A model generated the notes under the pieces. The model was not told the DNA's origin. It made no database searches and saw only the letters and a list, made by a program, of their open reading frames with translations. A stretch of 40,295 nt of DNA from Pseudomonas guariconensis (GTDB taxonomy: Bacteria; Pseudomonadota; Gammaproteobacteria; Pseudomonadales; Pseudomonadaceae), in contig NZ_JADLJL010000041.1 in assembly GCF_015680235.1 (NCBI RefSeq), positions 1 through 40,295 of the forward strand, written 5' to 3'. The stretch's first letter is position 1. Every line of letters starts with the position of its first letter. The position numbers and the translations under genes are program-made. Of the stretch, positions 14,427 through 22,198 are shown one piece after another.

Positions 14427-15078
14427 AGCGAACCGTACCCGTGCCAGTATCGTCTCCGGCAGCCTGGCGGCGTTCATGCCCAGCGTAAGCCCTGCGGATC
14501 GGGAGGATATCCTGCTGGTGAACCTGTTCGCGCAGCGCGCCACCCGCGACGAGTTCACCTCGGGCTTGAACAGCAACTGGTTCGACAATTACCGACGCAA
14601 GCTGAGCTACCTGGGTTGGGATGCCACGCCGCCACCCAATGTGCAACGTCGGGGCCCGGACCGTGGGCGGCTGGTGGACCATGCTGTGATGCAGATCGAG
14701 CAGGCCGGCTCAGGTGTGCATGCCGAACTGACCGGCCAGGCTTTGACCGCGCTTGAAAACGATTCGAAGGCGATGCGGGTATTCGAGATAAACGCGCGGG
14801 CCGGGCGCACGTTGCATTTCCAGCTGTTGCCCTGCGTACGGCATTCGGGCGATTACTTCGACATGGTGCTTTATCACATGGAGCTGAATGTGCCGCTCGA
14901 TGCCAGGCTGGAGAGTCTGCTGTTCTACAACTTCAACGACAAGACCCAGGTGCGCGTCCAAAGTGCCGAGTTGATCCGCTTCAACCTGCGGATTTTTCGT
15001 GATGAGTTCAAGGCGAAGGTGCAATCCCGGGTGACGGCGCAAAGTCGCCGATCGATCCTCGACCTCAAGCTCAGGTGA
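14419..15078 (+). CDS. Unknown protein, third member of a paralogous trio
   Basis: This 219-residue protein is not recognised. NWFDNYRRKLSYLGW (53-67) matches the W-x3-Y-x7-G-W motif of the first trio member with identical spacing (W54, Y58, G66, W67). The C-terminal 20 residues share R-V, a following R, and L-x-LKL at the same spacing as the first member. The middle (about 85-130) is helical and the part from 130 to 190 is strand-rich (LHFQLLPC, MVLYHMELNV, SLLFYNF). The start at 14419 has a GGGAGG ribosome-binding site and lies inside the end of the previous gene. Its stop region overlaps the end of marC by 8 bp on the opposite strand. Confidence 0.75.
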   Translation: MNEANRTRASIVSGSLAAFMPSVSPADREDILLVNLFAQRATRDEFTSGLNSNWFDNYRRKLSYLGWDATPPPNVQRRGPDRGRLVDHAVMQIEQAGSGVHAELTGQALTALENDSKAMRVFEINARAGRTLHFQLLPCVRHSGDYFDMVLYHMELNVPLDARLESLLFYNFNDKTQVRVQSAELIRFNLRIFRDEFKAKVQSRVTAQSRRSILDLKLR

Positions 15079-15718
15079 CCAGGTAGCCTTTGATCCCGGT
15101 GAAGATGATCTGCGCCGCCAGGGCGCAGACGAACAAGCCCATCAGGCGGCTGACGATCTGCAGGCCCTGGTCGCCGAGGATGCGTTCGATGTGGTAGGAG
15201 AGGTAGAGCACCAGGCCCACGGTGAAGCTGGCCAGGGCGATGCTGACGATGGCCAGCAGCTTGTCGTCCCAGTGGGGCTGGCTTACGCCCATCACCAGCA
15301 GCGCACCGATGGTGCCGGGGCCGACCGTGAGGGGAATGGTCAGCGGTACGATGGTCACGTCCTGTTGCACGTTGTCGGTCTGTACTGCCGACTTGCCCTG
15401 GGCCATGCCCAGGGCAGAGATGAACAGCACGCTGCCTGCGCCGATACGGAAGGCGTCGGCGGTGATGCCGAACACACCGAAGATCACCCGCCCGAACAGG
15501 TAGAGCAGGACACTGGCCACCAGTACGGCGATGGCCACGCGCCAGGCCAGTTGCTTGCGTTCCTTGCTGGAGTAGCCGCGTGTCAGGCTGATGAAGCAGG
15601 ACAGCACGAAGAACGGGCTGTAGAGCACGAGCATTTTCAGGTAGACGCTGAACAACTCATGGAACATGGCGCGGACCCATGGCAGGGAAGAGGTGTGGGC
15701 AAGTGTATCAGCAGTCAT
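15071..15718 (-). CDS. MarC-family integral membrane protein
   Basis: This 215-residue protein has about six membrane segments, beginning with FSVYLKMLVLYSPFFVLSCF. It contains the MarC signature region FRIGAGSVLFISALGMAQG and VPLTIPLTVGPGTIGALLV. The family is membrane-located and of unclear substrate. The start may instead be the ATG at 15667 (MFHELFS), since many family members start close to that point. It neighbours retS, as in other Pseudomonas, and converges on the unknown trio with an 8-bp overlap. Confidence 0.88.
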   Translation of the reverse strand: MTADTLAHTSSLPWVRAMFHELFSVYLKMLVLYSPFFVLSCFISLTRGYSSKERKQLAWRVAIAVLVASVLLYLFGRVIFGVFGITADAFRIGAGSVLFISALGMAQGKSAVQTDNVQQDVTIVPLTIPLTVGPGTIGALLVMGVSQPHWDDKLLAIVSIALASFTVGLVLYLSYHIERILGDQGLQIVSRLMGLFVCALAAQIIFTGIKGYLVT

Positions 15719-15731
15719 GTCGGCGGTGCCC

Positions 15732-15757
15732 CATCGCGGGACAAGCCCGCTCCCACA
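15732..15757 (-). repeat. REP palindrome, GCGGGCTTGTCCCGC subclass
   Basis: CATCGCGGGACAAGCCCGCTCCCACA lies upstream of marC. It forms an inverted pair with the unit at 15791-15816, separated by 33 bp. Confidence 0.85.
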
Positions 15758-15790
15758 AGGCCCGCAAACTCAAATAGTTATGCGTTGTTC

Positions 15791-15833
15791 TGTGGGAGCG
15801 GGCTTGACCCGCGATTGGGGCGCAAAGCGCCCC
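15791..15833 (+). repeat. REP palindrome plus GC hairpin at the retS 3' end
   Basis: The REP unit TGTGGGAGCGGGCTTGACCCGCGATT occupies 15791-15816. It is followed at 15817-15833 by a 7-bp stem GGGGCGC/GCGCCCC with an AAA loop, which begins directly after the retS stop on the minus strand. The hairpin could protect or terminate the retS transcript, although no T tract follows. Confidence 0.75.
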
Positions 15834-15834
15834 C

Positions 15835-18606
15835 TCATGGAGTCTGCAGAGGGTCCGAGGCCGCCGCTCGCTGGCGGGCCCAGTATTGGACCGTTTCGCG
15901 CAATTGCGACAGCTCCACCGGTTTGGCCATGTGCCCGTCCATGCCCGCCTGGCGCGCGCGCTCCTTGTGTTCGCTCAAGATGTGCGCGGTCAGCGCCACC
16001 ACCGGGGTGCGTTGGCGCTGGTTGGCCGTTTCCCAGGCACGCAATTGCTCGGTAGCGGAGAAGCCATCGAGCACGGGCATCTCGCAGTCCATCAGCACCA
16101 GGTCGTAGCGCTGCGCCTTCATGGCGCGCAGCGCCTCCTCGCCATTGCTGGCGGTGTCCGGTTCCAGGTTGAGCTTGCCGAGCATGCCGCGGATGACCTT
16201 GGTCGAGATGCTGTTGTCCTCGGCCACCAGCACACGAAAGTCGTTGGGCAGGTCCAGCGGCGTCGGCGGACCGGCAAGGCCAGGCGCAGGCGCCTGTTCG
16301 CGGCCGCGCTGGGCGAGTTCCTCGGCCAGGGTAGTCTTGAGGGTGTAGCCGGCAACCGGCTTGGCCAGGATGCGCTTGACCCCGGCATTGCGGGCGATGA
16401 TCTTGCTCGGCGCGTTGCTGATGCCGGTGAGCATCACCACGAGGATGTCGTGGTTCAGGCTGGGGTCTTCCTTGATCTTCGCGGCCAGTTGCATGCCCGT
16501 CATGCCGGGCATGTTCTGGTCCAGCAGCACGGCGTCGAAATAATCGCGCAGGTGCGCCTTGGTGCGCAGCAGGGCCAGGGCCTCCTTGCCCGACGGCACG
16601 GCACTGACATTCATGCCCCAGGCGCTGCACTGCTGCACCAGCACCTTGCGGCAGGTGTCGTTGTCGTCCACCACCAGCACGCGGGCGTCGCGCAACGGGC
16701 CGTCCAGGTCGGTGGGCGGTTGCTCCAGGCGCGAGGGGTCCAGGGGCAGGGTGAGCCACAGCGTGTTGCCGGTGTTGCTGCTGTTCTTGATCCCGAACTC
16801 GCCTTGCATCAGCCCGATCAATTGCTTGGCGATGACCAGCCCGAGGTGCCCACCGAGCTTGTTGCTGGAGAGGAACTGGTGGCTGTGCAGCTCGGCCTGC
16901 AACAAGGCTTCTCGCTCAGCGGGCGGCATCGATTCGCCGCTGTCTTGTACGGCAATGCGCAGGCGCGGGACGTTGCCACGCTGGTCGAGGGCCACCACCA
17001 GTAGGATCTCGCCCTGCTCGGTGTTCTTCAGGGCATTGTCCAGCAGACTCGACAGGGCTTGGCGCAGGCGCGTCGGGTCGCCGCTGATCACGCGTGGCAC
17101 CTGCGGCTGGGTGAAGCTGATCAGTTCGATGTTCTGCTGCTCGGCCTTGGCCCGGAAGATGTTCAGGCAATCCTCGATCAGCGCGTTGAGGTCGAACTGC
17201 ACATCGTCCAGCTCGATCTGCCGGGACTCGAGCTTGGAAATGTCGAGGATCTCGTTGATCAGGGTCAGCAGTTCGTTGCCGGCGCTGTGGATGGTCTGCA
17301 CATAATCACGTTGCTTGACCGACAACGGCGTGCCCAGCAGCAGCTCGGTCATGCCCAGCACACCGTTCATGGGGGTGCGGATTTCGTGGCTGATCTTGGC
17401 CAGGAACTCGGCCTTGGCGTTGATCTCGGCATCGCTGGCGGCCAGGGCGCGGCTGGCGCGGAAGCGTTCCTCGCTGATCCTGCGCAGGCGCTCGCTGACC
17501 GCCAGGTTCAGCAGCAGCCCGCTGACCACGGTCAGCCCCATGAGAATGCACAGCAGCCAGGGCGTCGTGGTGCGGGTAAGGCCCAGCAGGGCAGGCAGCA
17601 GCACCAGCCCGCCCAGGTTGAACACCAGCATGGCCACGGCGAACAAGCGCGCTGGCCCGTAGCCCTTGTACCAATGGTAGGCACTGACCAGCAGCATGGT
17701 GACGCTGCCCAGGGCCATCAGCGCGTAGGTCATCAGGTTCAACGGCAGGGTATCGACGAACAGCAGCACCAGGCCACTGACCGCGACGATCAGCATTTCC
17801 CCATGCAACAGGCGGTTGCATCGGGGGGAGCTGCACGGGCTGAAGAAGTGTTGGGTGAAGTACAGCCCGGCCAGGCCCGCCAGGACCAGGGTCAGGTAGG
17901 CCGCCGGCGTCTGCGCGCTGTGCCACAGGTGCCACCATGGGCCGCTGAGGTTGAGCAGGATCAGGGCGCTGAGCAGCATCAAGCCATGATAGAGGGCCAG
18001 GATCAGCGTGGTGCTGGAGCGGGTGTAGAGAAAGCGGATCAGGTTATGCAGGATCAGCATCGCCAGGCCACCGAACAGCAGGCCGAACAGCAGGGGGCGG
18101 GTCTGGTCGGCGGCGACCGACGATGCAGGTTCCAGGCTGATAGCCGGGCGCAGCTGGTGTTCGGAGACCAGCCGTACATAGATTTCGAGGGCGTTGGGGC
18201 TGTTGGGCAGCGGCAACAGGTGGTCGCTGCTGCGCAGGGTCGGGCTGGTATTGCCGGCCTGGCGACCATGGTGCAGCTGGCGCACGAGCTTCTCGCCATC
18301 CAGGGCATAGAAGTCCAGGCGCGAAAGGTCCGGGGCGAAGATACGCAGCAGTTGTTCTTGCTCGCCGGGTTCGAGCCGGTAGTGCAGCCAGAGGGCCTGG
18401 TCGGCCGGCGCTGCGTCCAGCTCGAGCAGGCGGATGGGGCTGAACTGGTTGCGGTAGCGGTCCGAGCGCACGTCGCTCAATTGCAGGTTGGCCTGTTCAT
18501 CGAGCAGGACCGACCAGCCTGCACCTTGCTCGGCTGTGGCCGGAGGCAGGCAAAGCAGCGTCAGCAGGCTGACGATCAGGGCAATGGCAATCCGAAGCCG
18601 ACGCAC
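15835..18606 (-). CDS. retS: Hybrid sensor kinase RetS
   Basis: This 923-residue hybrid sensor has a signal segment (1-25), a periplasmic 7TMR-DISMED2 carbohydrate-like sensing domain (about 30-160), seven membrane helices (7TMR-DISM, about 172-372), a HisKA domain with H407 (FLAKISHEIRTPMNG), an ATPase domain (about 505-625) and two receiver domains. The receivers have D696 (DAVLLDQNMPG) and D840 (DLVLMDCEMPV). In P. aeruginosa RetS binds and inhibits GacS, so favouring planktonic and acute-infection behaviour over biofilm. The ATPase G1 box is degenerate (DSGES instead of D-x-G-x-G), in line with a regulator that need not be an active kinase. Position next to purD and marC supports the identity. 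Confidence 0.92.
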   Translation of the reverse strand: MRRLRIAIALIVSLLTLLCLPPATAEQGAGWSVLLDEQANLQLSDVRSDRYRNQFSPIRLLELDAAPADQALWLHYRLEPGEQEQLLRIFAPDLSRLDFYALDGEKLVRQLHHGRQAGNTSPTLRSSDHLLPLPNSPNALEIYVRLVSEHQLRPAISLEPASSVAADQTRPLLFGLLFGGLAMLILHNLIRFLYTRSSTTLILALYHGLMLLSALILLNLSGPWWHLWHSAQTPAAYLTLVLAGLAGLYFTQHFFSPCSSPRCNRLLHGEMLIVAVSGLVLLFVDTLPLNLMTYALMALGSVTMLLVSAYHWYKGYGPARLFAVAMLVFNLGGLVLLPALLGLTRTTTPWLLCILMGLTVVSGLLLNLAVSERLRRISEERFRASRALAASDAEINAKAEFLAKISHEIRTPMNGVLGMTELLLGTPLSVKQRDYVQTIHSAGNELLTLINEILDISKLESRQIELDDVQFDLNALIEDCLNIFRAKAEQQNIELISFTQPQVPRVISGDPTRLRQALSSLLDNALKNTEQGEILLVVALDQRGNVPRLRIAVQDSGESMPPAEREALLQAELHSHQFLSSNKLGGHLGLVIAKQLIGLMQGEFGIKNSSNTGNTLWLTLPLDPSRLEQPPTDLDGPLRDARVLVVDDNDTCRKVLVQQCSAWGMNVSAVPSGKEALALLRTKAHLRDYFDAVLLDQNMPGMTGMQLAAKIKEDPSLNHDILVVMLTGISNAPSKIIARNAGVKRILAKPVAGYTLKTTLAEELAQRGREQAPAPGLAGPPTPLDLPNDFRVLVAEDNSISTKVIRGMLGKLNLEPDTASNGEEALRAMKAQRYDLVLMDCEMPVLDGFSATEQLRAWETANQRQRTPVVALTAHILSEHKERARQAGMDGHMAKPVELSQLRETVQYWARQRAAASDPLQTP

Positions 18607-18669
18607 GACGAGGTCCTTCCTAGCTGAAATGCCGGATTACAACTATGCGCGGGGCGCCAAGACGAAGGC

Positions 18670-18690
18670 AAGGCCCCCCAACGGGGCCTT
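18670..18690 (-). terminator. Hairpin terminator downstream of purD
   Basis: Arms AAGGCCCC and GGGGCCTT flank a 5-nt loop, giving an 8-bp GC-rich stem about 52 bp past the purD stop. The following minus-strand sequence is only moderately T-rich. Confidence 0.7.
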
Positions 18691-18741
18691 GTCGGTTGGC
18701 CGAAGGCCATGCGCCAGGGCGACACGGCGATTCGGTGCAGG

Positions 18742-20034
18742 TTACTGATGCTCGCCACGCTCGCGGGCGATGGCCCGGTAGCCGATATCAGTGCGATAGA
18801 AGCTGCCGTTCCAGTCGATCTGCTCGGCCAGGCGATAGGCCTGCTGCTGGGCGGCCTCGACCGTGGCGCCCATGGCGGTAGCGCAGAGCACGCGGCCGCC
18901 TGCGGTGACGACCTGGCCGTCCTTCAGAGCGGTGCCGGCATGGAAGACCTTGCCGTCGAGCTTGGCGGCGGCGTCCAGGCCGTTGATGGCATCACCCTTG
19001 GCGTAGTCGCCTGGGTAGCCACCGGCAGCCAGGACCACGCCCAGGCTCGGTTGCGGGTTCCACTGCGCCTCGACCTTGTCCAGGGCCTTGGCGAAGGCCG
19101 CTTCGACCAGCAGCACCAGGCTCGATTCCAAGCGCAGCATGACTGGCTGGGTTTCCGGGTCGCCGAAGCGGCAGTTGAACTCGATGACCTTGGGGTTGCC
19201 CGCCTTGTCGATCATCAGGCCCGCGTACAGGAAGCCGGTGTAGACGTTGCCTTCCTCGGCCATGCCACGCACGGTCGGCCAGATGACCTGATCCATCACG
19301 CGCTGGTGCACGTCCGGGGTCACGACCGGCGCCGGGGAGTAGGCGCCCATGCCACCGGTGTTCGGCCCGGTGTCCTTGTCGCCGACGCGCTTGTGGTCCT
19401 GGCTGGTCGCCATCGGCAGCACATTGTGGCCGTCGACCATGACGATGAAGCTGGCTTCCTCGCCATCGAGGAACTCCTCGATGACCACGCGCGAACCGGC
19501 ATCGCCGAAGGCGTTGCCAGCGAGCATGTCACGCACGGCGGCTTCGGCTTCCTCGAGGGTCATGGCGACGATCACGCCCTTGCCCGCGGCCAGGCCGTCG
19601 GCCTTGATGACGATCGGCGCGCCTTTTTCCTTGAGGTAGGCCAGGGCCGGCTCGATCTCGGTGAAGTTCTGGTAGTCGGCGGTCGGGATCTTGTGGCGTG
19701 CCAGGAAGTCCTTGGTGAAGGCCTTGGAGCCTTCCAGCTGGGCCGCACCCTTGGTTGGGCCGAAGCAGTCCAGGCCGCGGCTGCGGAACAGGTCGACGAC
19801 GCCGGCGACCAGCGGGGCTTCCGGGCCGACGATGGTCATCTGCACGTGCTGTTCGGCGAAATCGGCCAGTTGTTCCAGGGCGGTGACGTCGATGGCGACG
19901 TTCTCGCACTTGGCTTCGGTGGCGGTGCCGGCGTTGCCCGGGGCAACGTAGACTTTCTCGACCCGTGGGTCCTGGGCGACTTTCCAGGCCAGGGCGTGCT
20001 CACGGCCGCCGCTGCCGATGATCAAAACTTTCAT
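18742..20034 (-). CDS. purD: Phosphoribosylamine-glycine ligase
   Basis: This 430-residue ATP-grasp enzyme makes glycinamide ribonucleotide, the second step of purine synthesis. Visible features are the N-terminal MKVLIIGSGGREHALAWK, the PTADYQNFTEIEPAL segment at the start of the ATP-grasp domain, IKADGLAAGKGVIVAMT, and MGAYSPAPVVTP with the FNCRFGDPETQ metal and substrate site. Length is normal. It follows purH on the same strand after a 158-bp gap that contains an inverted REP pair. Confidence 0.97.
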   Translation of the reverse strand: MKVLIIGSGGREHALAWKVAQDPRVEKVYVAPGNAGTATEAKCENVAIDVTALEQLADFAEQHVQMTIVGPEAPLVAGVVDLFRSRGLDCFGPTKGAAQLEGSKAFTKDFLARHKIPTADYQNFTEIEPALAYLKEKGAPIVIKADGLAAGKGVIVAMTLEEAEAAVRDMLAGNAFGDAGSRVVIEEFLDGEEASFIVMVDGHNVLPMATSQDHKRVGDKDTGPNTGGMGAYSPAPVVTPDVHQRVMDQVIWPTVRGMAEEGNVYTGFLYAGLMIDKAGNPKVIEFNCRFGDPETQPVMLRLESSLVLLVEAAFAKALDKVEAQWNPQPSLGVVLAAGGYPGDYAKGDAINGLDAAAKLDGKVFHAGTALKDGQVVTAGGRVLCATAMGATVEAAQQQAYRLAEQIDWNGSFYRTDIGYRAIARERGEHQ

Positions 20035-20075
20035 GTCAAAACCTCGAATTCTATGGACCGGCGATCGTTGCGTAC

Positions 20076-20100
20076 TGTGGGAGCGGGCTTGTCCCGCGAT
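20076..20100 (+). repeat. REP palindrome between purH and purD
   Basis: TGTGGGAGCGGGCTTGTCCCGCGAT is a canonical GCGGGCTTGTCCCGC unit. It faces the inverted unit at 20140-20166. Confidence 0.87.
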
Positions 20101-20139
20101 TGCGACGGGTCAGGCAACAAAGGTGTTCCTGCTGGCGCT

Positions 20140-20166
20140 ATCGCGGGGCAAGCCCGCTCCCACAGG
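20140..20166 (-). repeat. REP palindrome between purH and purD, inverted partner
   Basis: ATCGCGGGGCAAGCCCGCTCCCACAGG is the inverse of the unit at 20076-20100. The 39-bp spacer makes a bipartite (BIME-like) element that may affect the relative amounts of purH and purD RNA. Confidence 0.87.
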
Positions 20167-20192
20167 GATCGCGGGGTCAGGCTGGCCGTGTA

Positions 20193-21800
20193 TCAGTGGC
20201 GGAAGTGGCGCATACCGGTGAACACCATGGCAATGCCGGCTTCGTCGGCAGCGGCGATGACTTCGGCATCGCGCATCGAACCGCCTGGCTGGATCACTGC
20301 GGTGATACCCACTTTAGCTGCATTGTCGATGCCGTCACGGAACGGGAAGAACGCGTCCGAGGCCATGACCGCGCCCTGCACCTGCAAGCCAGCATGCTCG
20401 GCCTTGATGGCGGCGATGCGGGCGGAGTTGACGCGGCTCATCTGGCCGGCGCCCACGCCGATGGTCTGGCGCTGCTTGGCATAGACGATGGCATTGGACT
20501 TGACGAACTTGGCCACTTTCCAGGCGAAGACCAGGTCGTGGATCTCCTGCTCGGTCGGGGCGCGCTTGGTCACGACTTTCAGGTCCTCGGCAGTGATCAT
20601 GCCGATGTCGCGGCTCTGCACCAGCAGGCCACCGTTGACGCGTTTGAAGTCCCAGCCGGCAACACGCTCGGCAGGCCATTGGCCGCATTCGAGCAGGCGT
20701 ACGTTCTGCTTGGCAGCGACCACCTCACGGGCGGCCTGGGAAATCTTCGGCGCGATGATCACTTCGACGAACTGGCGATCGACGATGGCCTTGGCGGTTT
20801 CGCCGTCCAGCTCACGGTTGAAGGCGATGATGCCGCCGAAGGCCGACTCGGTGTCGGTGGCATAGGCCAGGTCGTAGGCCTTGCGGATACCGCCTTCGTC
20901 TTCCGGGACCACGGCCACGCCGCACGGGTTGGCGTGCTTGACGATGACGCAGGCCGGCTTGACGAAGCTCTTGACGCACTCGAGCGCGGCGTCGGTGTCG
21001 GCCACATTGTTGAACGACAGTTCCTTGCCCTGCAACTGAAGCGCGGTGGAAACGCTGGCCTCGCCCTTCTTGGCCTCGACGTAGAACGCTGCGCTCTGGT
21101 GTGGGTTCTCGCCGTAGCGCATTTCCTGGGCCTTGACGAACTGGCTGTTGAAGGTGCGCGGGAACTCGCTGCGGCCTTCGGTGGACAGGGTGTCCTTGGC
21201 TTGGTCGATGGTGCCCATGTAGTTGGCGATCATGCCGTCGTAGGCGGCGGTATGCTCGAAGGCCTTGAGCATCAGGTCAAAGCGCTGGGCGTAGGTCAGG
21301 CCGCCGGCCTTGAGGTTTTCCAGGACGCTGGCGTAGTCGCTGGCGTTGACCACGATGGCGACGTCCTTGTGGTTCTTCGCTGCGGAACGGACCATGGTCG
21401 GGCCGCCGATATCGATGTTCTCGATGGCGGTCGGCAGGTCGCAGCCTGGCTTGGCGATGGTCGCCTCGAACGGGTACAGGTTGACCGCGACCAGGTCGAT
21501 CGGCTTGATACCGTGCTCGTTCATGATGGCATCGTCGATGCCGCGACGGCCCAGAATGCCACCGTGGATCTTCGGATGCAGGGTCTTTACCCGGCCATCC
21601 ATCATTTCAGCGAAGCCGGTGTAGTCGGCCACTTCCACCGCGTTCACGCCATTGTCCTTGAGCAGCTTGTAGGTGCCGCCGGTGGACAGGATCTCGACGC
21701 CGAGCTGTTGCAGCTCACGGGCGAACTCGAGGATCCCGGTCTTGTCGGAGACGCTGATCAGGGCGCGGCGGATCGGCAGGCGGGTAGTCTGGTCGGTCAT
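20193..21800 (-). CDS. purH: Bifunctional AICAR transformylase/IMP cyclohydrolase
   Basis: This 535-residue enzyme carries out the last two steps of IMP synthesis. The N-terminal IMP cyclohydrolase (MGS-like) domain begins RRALISVSDKTGILEFA and contains GRVKTLHPKIHGGIL. The C-terminal AICAR transformylase domain has VKHANPCGVAV. I chose the ATG at 21800 (MTDQTTRLPIRR) because it has a GGAA ribosome-binding stretch and gives the usual length; an ATG four codons upstream is possible. A bidirectional terminator separates it from fis. Confidence 0.97.
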   Translation of the reverse strand: MTDQTTRLPIRRALISVSDKTGILEFARELQQLGVEILSTGGTYKLLKDNGVNAVEVADYTGFAEMMDGRVKTLHPKIHGGILGRRGIDDAIMNEHGIKPIDLVAVNLYPFEATIAKPGCDLPTAIENIDIGGPTMVRSAAKNHKDVAIVVNASDYASVLENLKAGGLTYAQRFDLMLKAFEHTAAYDGMIANYMGTIDQAKDTLSTEGRSEFPRTFNSQFVKAQEMRYGENPHQSAAFYVEAKKGEASVSTALQLQGKELSFNNVADTDAALECVKSFVKPACVIVKHANPCGVAVVPEDEGGIRKAYDLAYATDTESAFGGIIAFNRELDGETAKAIVDRQFVEVIIAPKISQAAREVVAAKQNVRLLECGQWPAERVAGWDFKRVNGGLLVQSRDIGMITAEDLKVVTKRAPTEQEIHDLVFAWKVAKFVKSNAIVYAKQRQTIGVGAGQMSRVNSARIAAIKAEHAGLQVQGAVMASDAFFPFRDGIDNAAKVGITAVIQPGGSMRDAEVIAAADEAGIAMVFTGMRHFRH

Positions 21801-21828
21801 TTCGGATTCCATAACGCGGTGGATTCAG

Positions 21829-21861
21829 CAAAAAAGGCGCCTCTTGGGAGAGCCGCCTTTT
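21829..21861 (-). terminator. Terminator between fis and purH
   Basis: On the minus strand the stem is GGCG, a G-G mismatch and CTCT pairing with AGAG and CGCC around a CCCA-type loop, followed by a run of six T. A TTTT run on the other side makes it partly bidirectional. It should end the dusB-fis transcript, or allow limited read-through into purH. Confidence 0.85.
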
Positions 21862-21877
21862 CTGGTTGGGGTTCGGG

Positions 21878-22198
21878 TTACAACAGGTCGTACTGCTTGA
21901 GCTTCTTGCGCAGGGTGCCACGGTTGAGCCCGAGCATCTCGCTGGCCTTGGTCTGGTTGCCCTTGACGTAGTTCATCACGCTTTCGAGCAGCGGTGCCTC
22001 GACTTCCGACAGCACCAGGTTGTAGACGTCCGTGACGGTCGCCCCTTCCAGGTGCGCGAAGTAGTTGTGCAGCGCCTTCTCCACGCTGTCGCGCAGGGTC
22101 TGACCCTCTTCGCTTGGCGTATTGAGGTGCTGTTTCAGGTTGGCGTTGTCGCTCACGGGCGTTGTTCCACTCACTAATGTCTCGGTCATCATCGTCAT
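21878..22198 (-). CDS. fis: Fis-family DNA-bending regulator
   Basis: This 106-residue nucleoid protein ends in the Fis helix-turn-helix GNQTKASEMLGLNRGTLRKK. The core AHLEGATVTDVYNLVLSEVE is the dimerisation part. Fis bends DNA and regulates rRNA, recombination and growth-phase genes. Its start overlaps the dusB stop by 4 bp (ATGA), the dusB-fis operon arrangement common in gammaproteobacteria. Confidence 0.96.
   Translation of the reverse strand: MTMMTETLVSGTTPVSDNANLKQHLNTPSEEGQTLRDSVEKALHNYFAHLEGATVTDVYNLVLSEVEAPLLESVMNYVKGNQTKASEMLGLNRGTLRKKLKQYDLL

Noticed and set aside
17059..18627. A 522-codon open frame antisense to retS
   Set aside because: RetS is clearly the coding reading. The antisense product is Gln/Gly/Ala-rich with no domain.
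20100..21971. A 623-codon open frame antisense to purH
   Set aside because: It runs through REP elements and an intergenic terminator and lies opposite a conserved purine gene.
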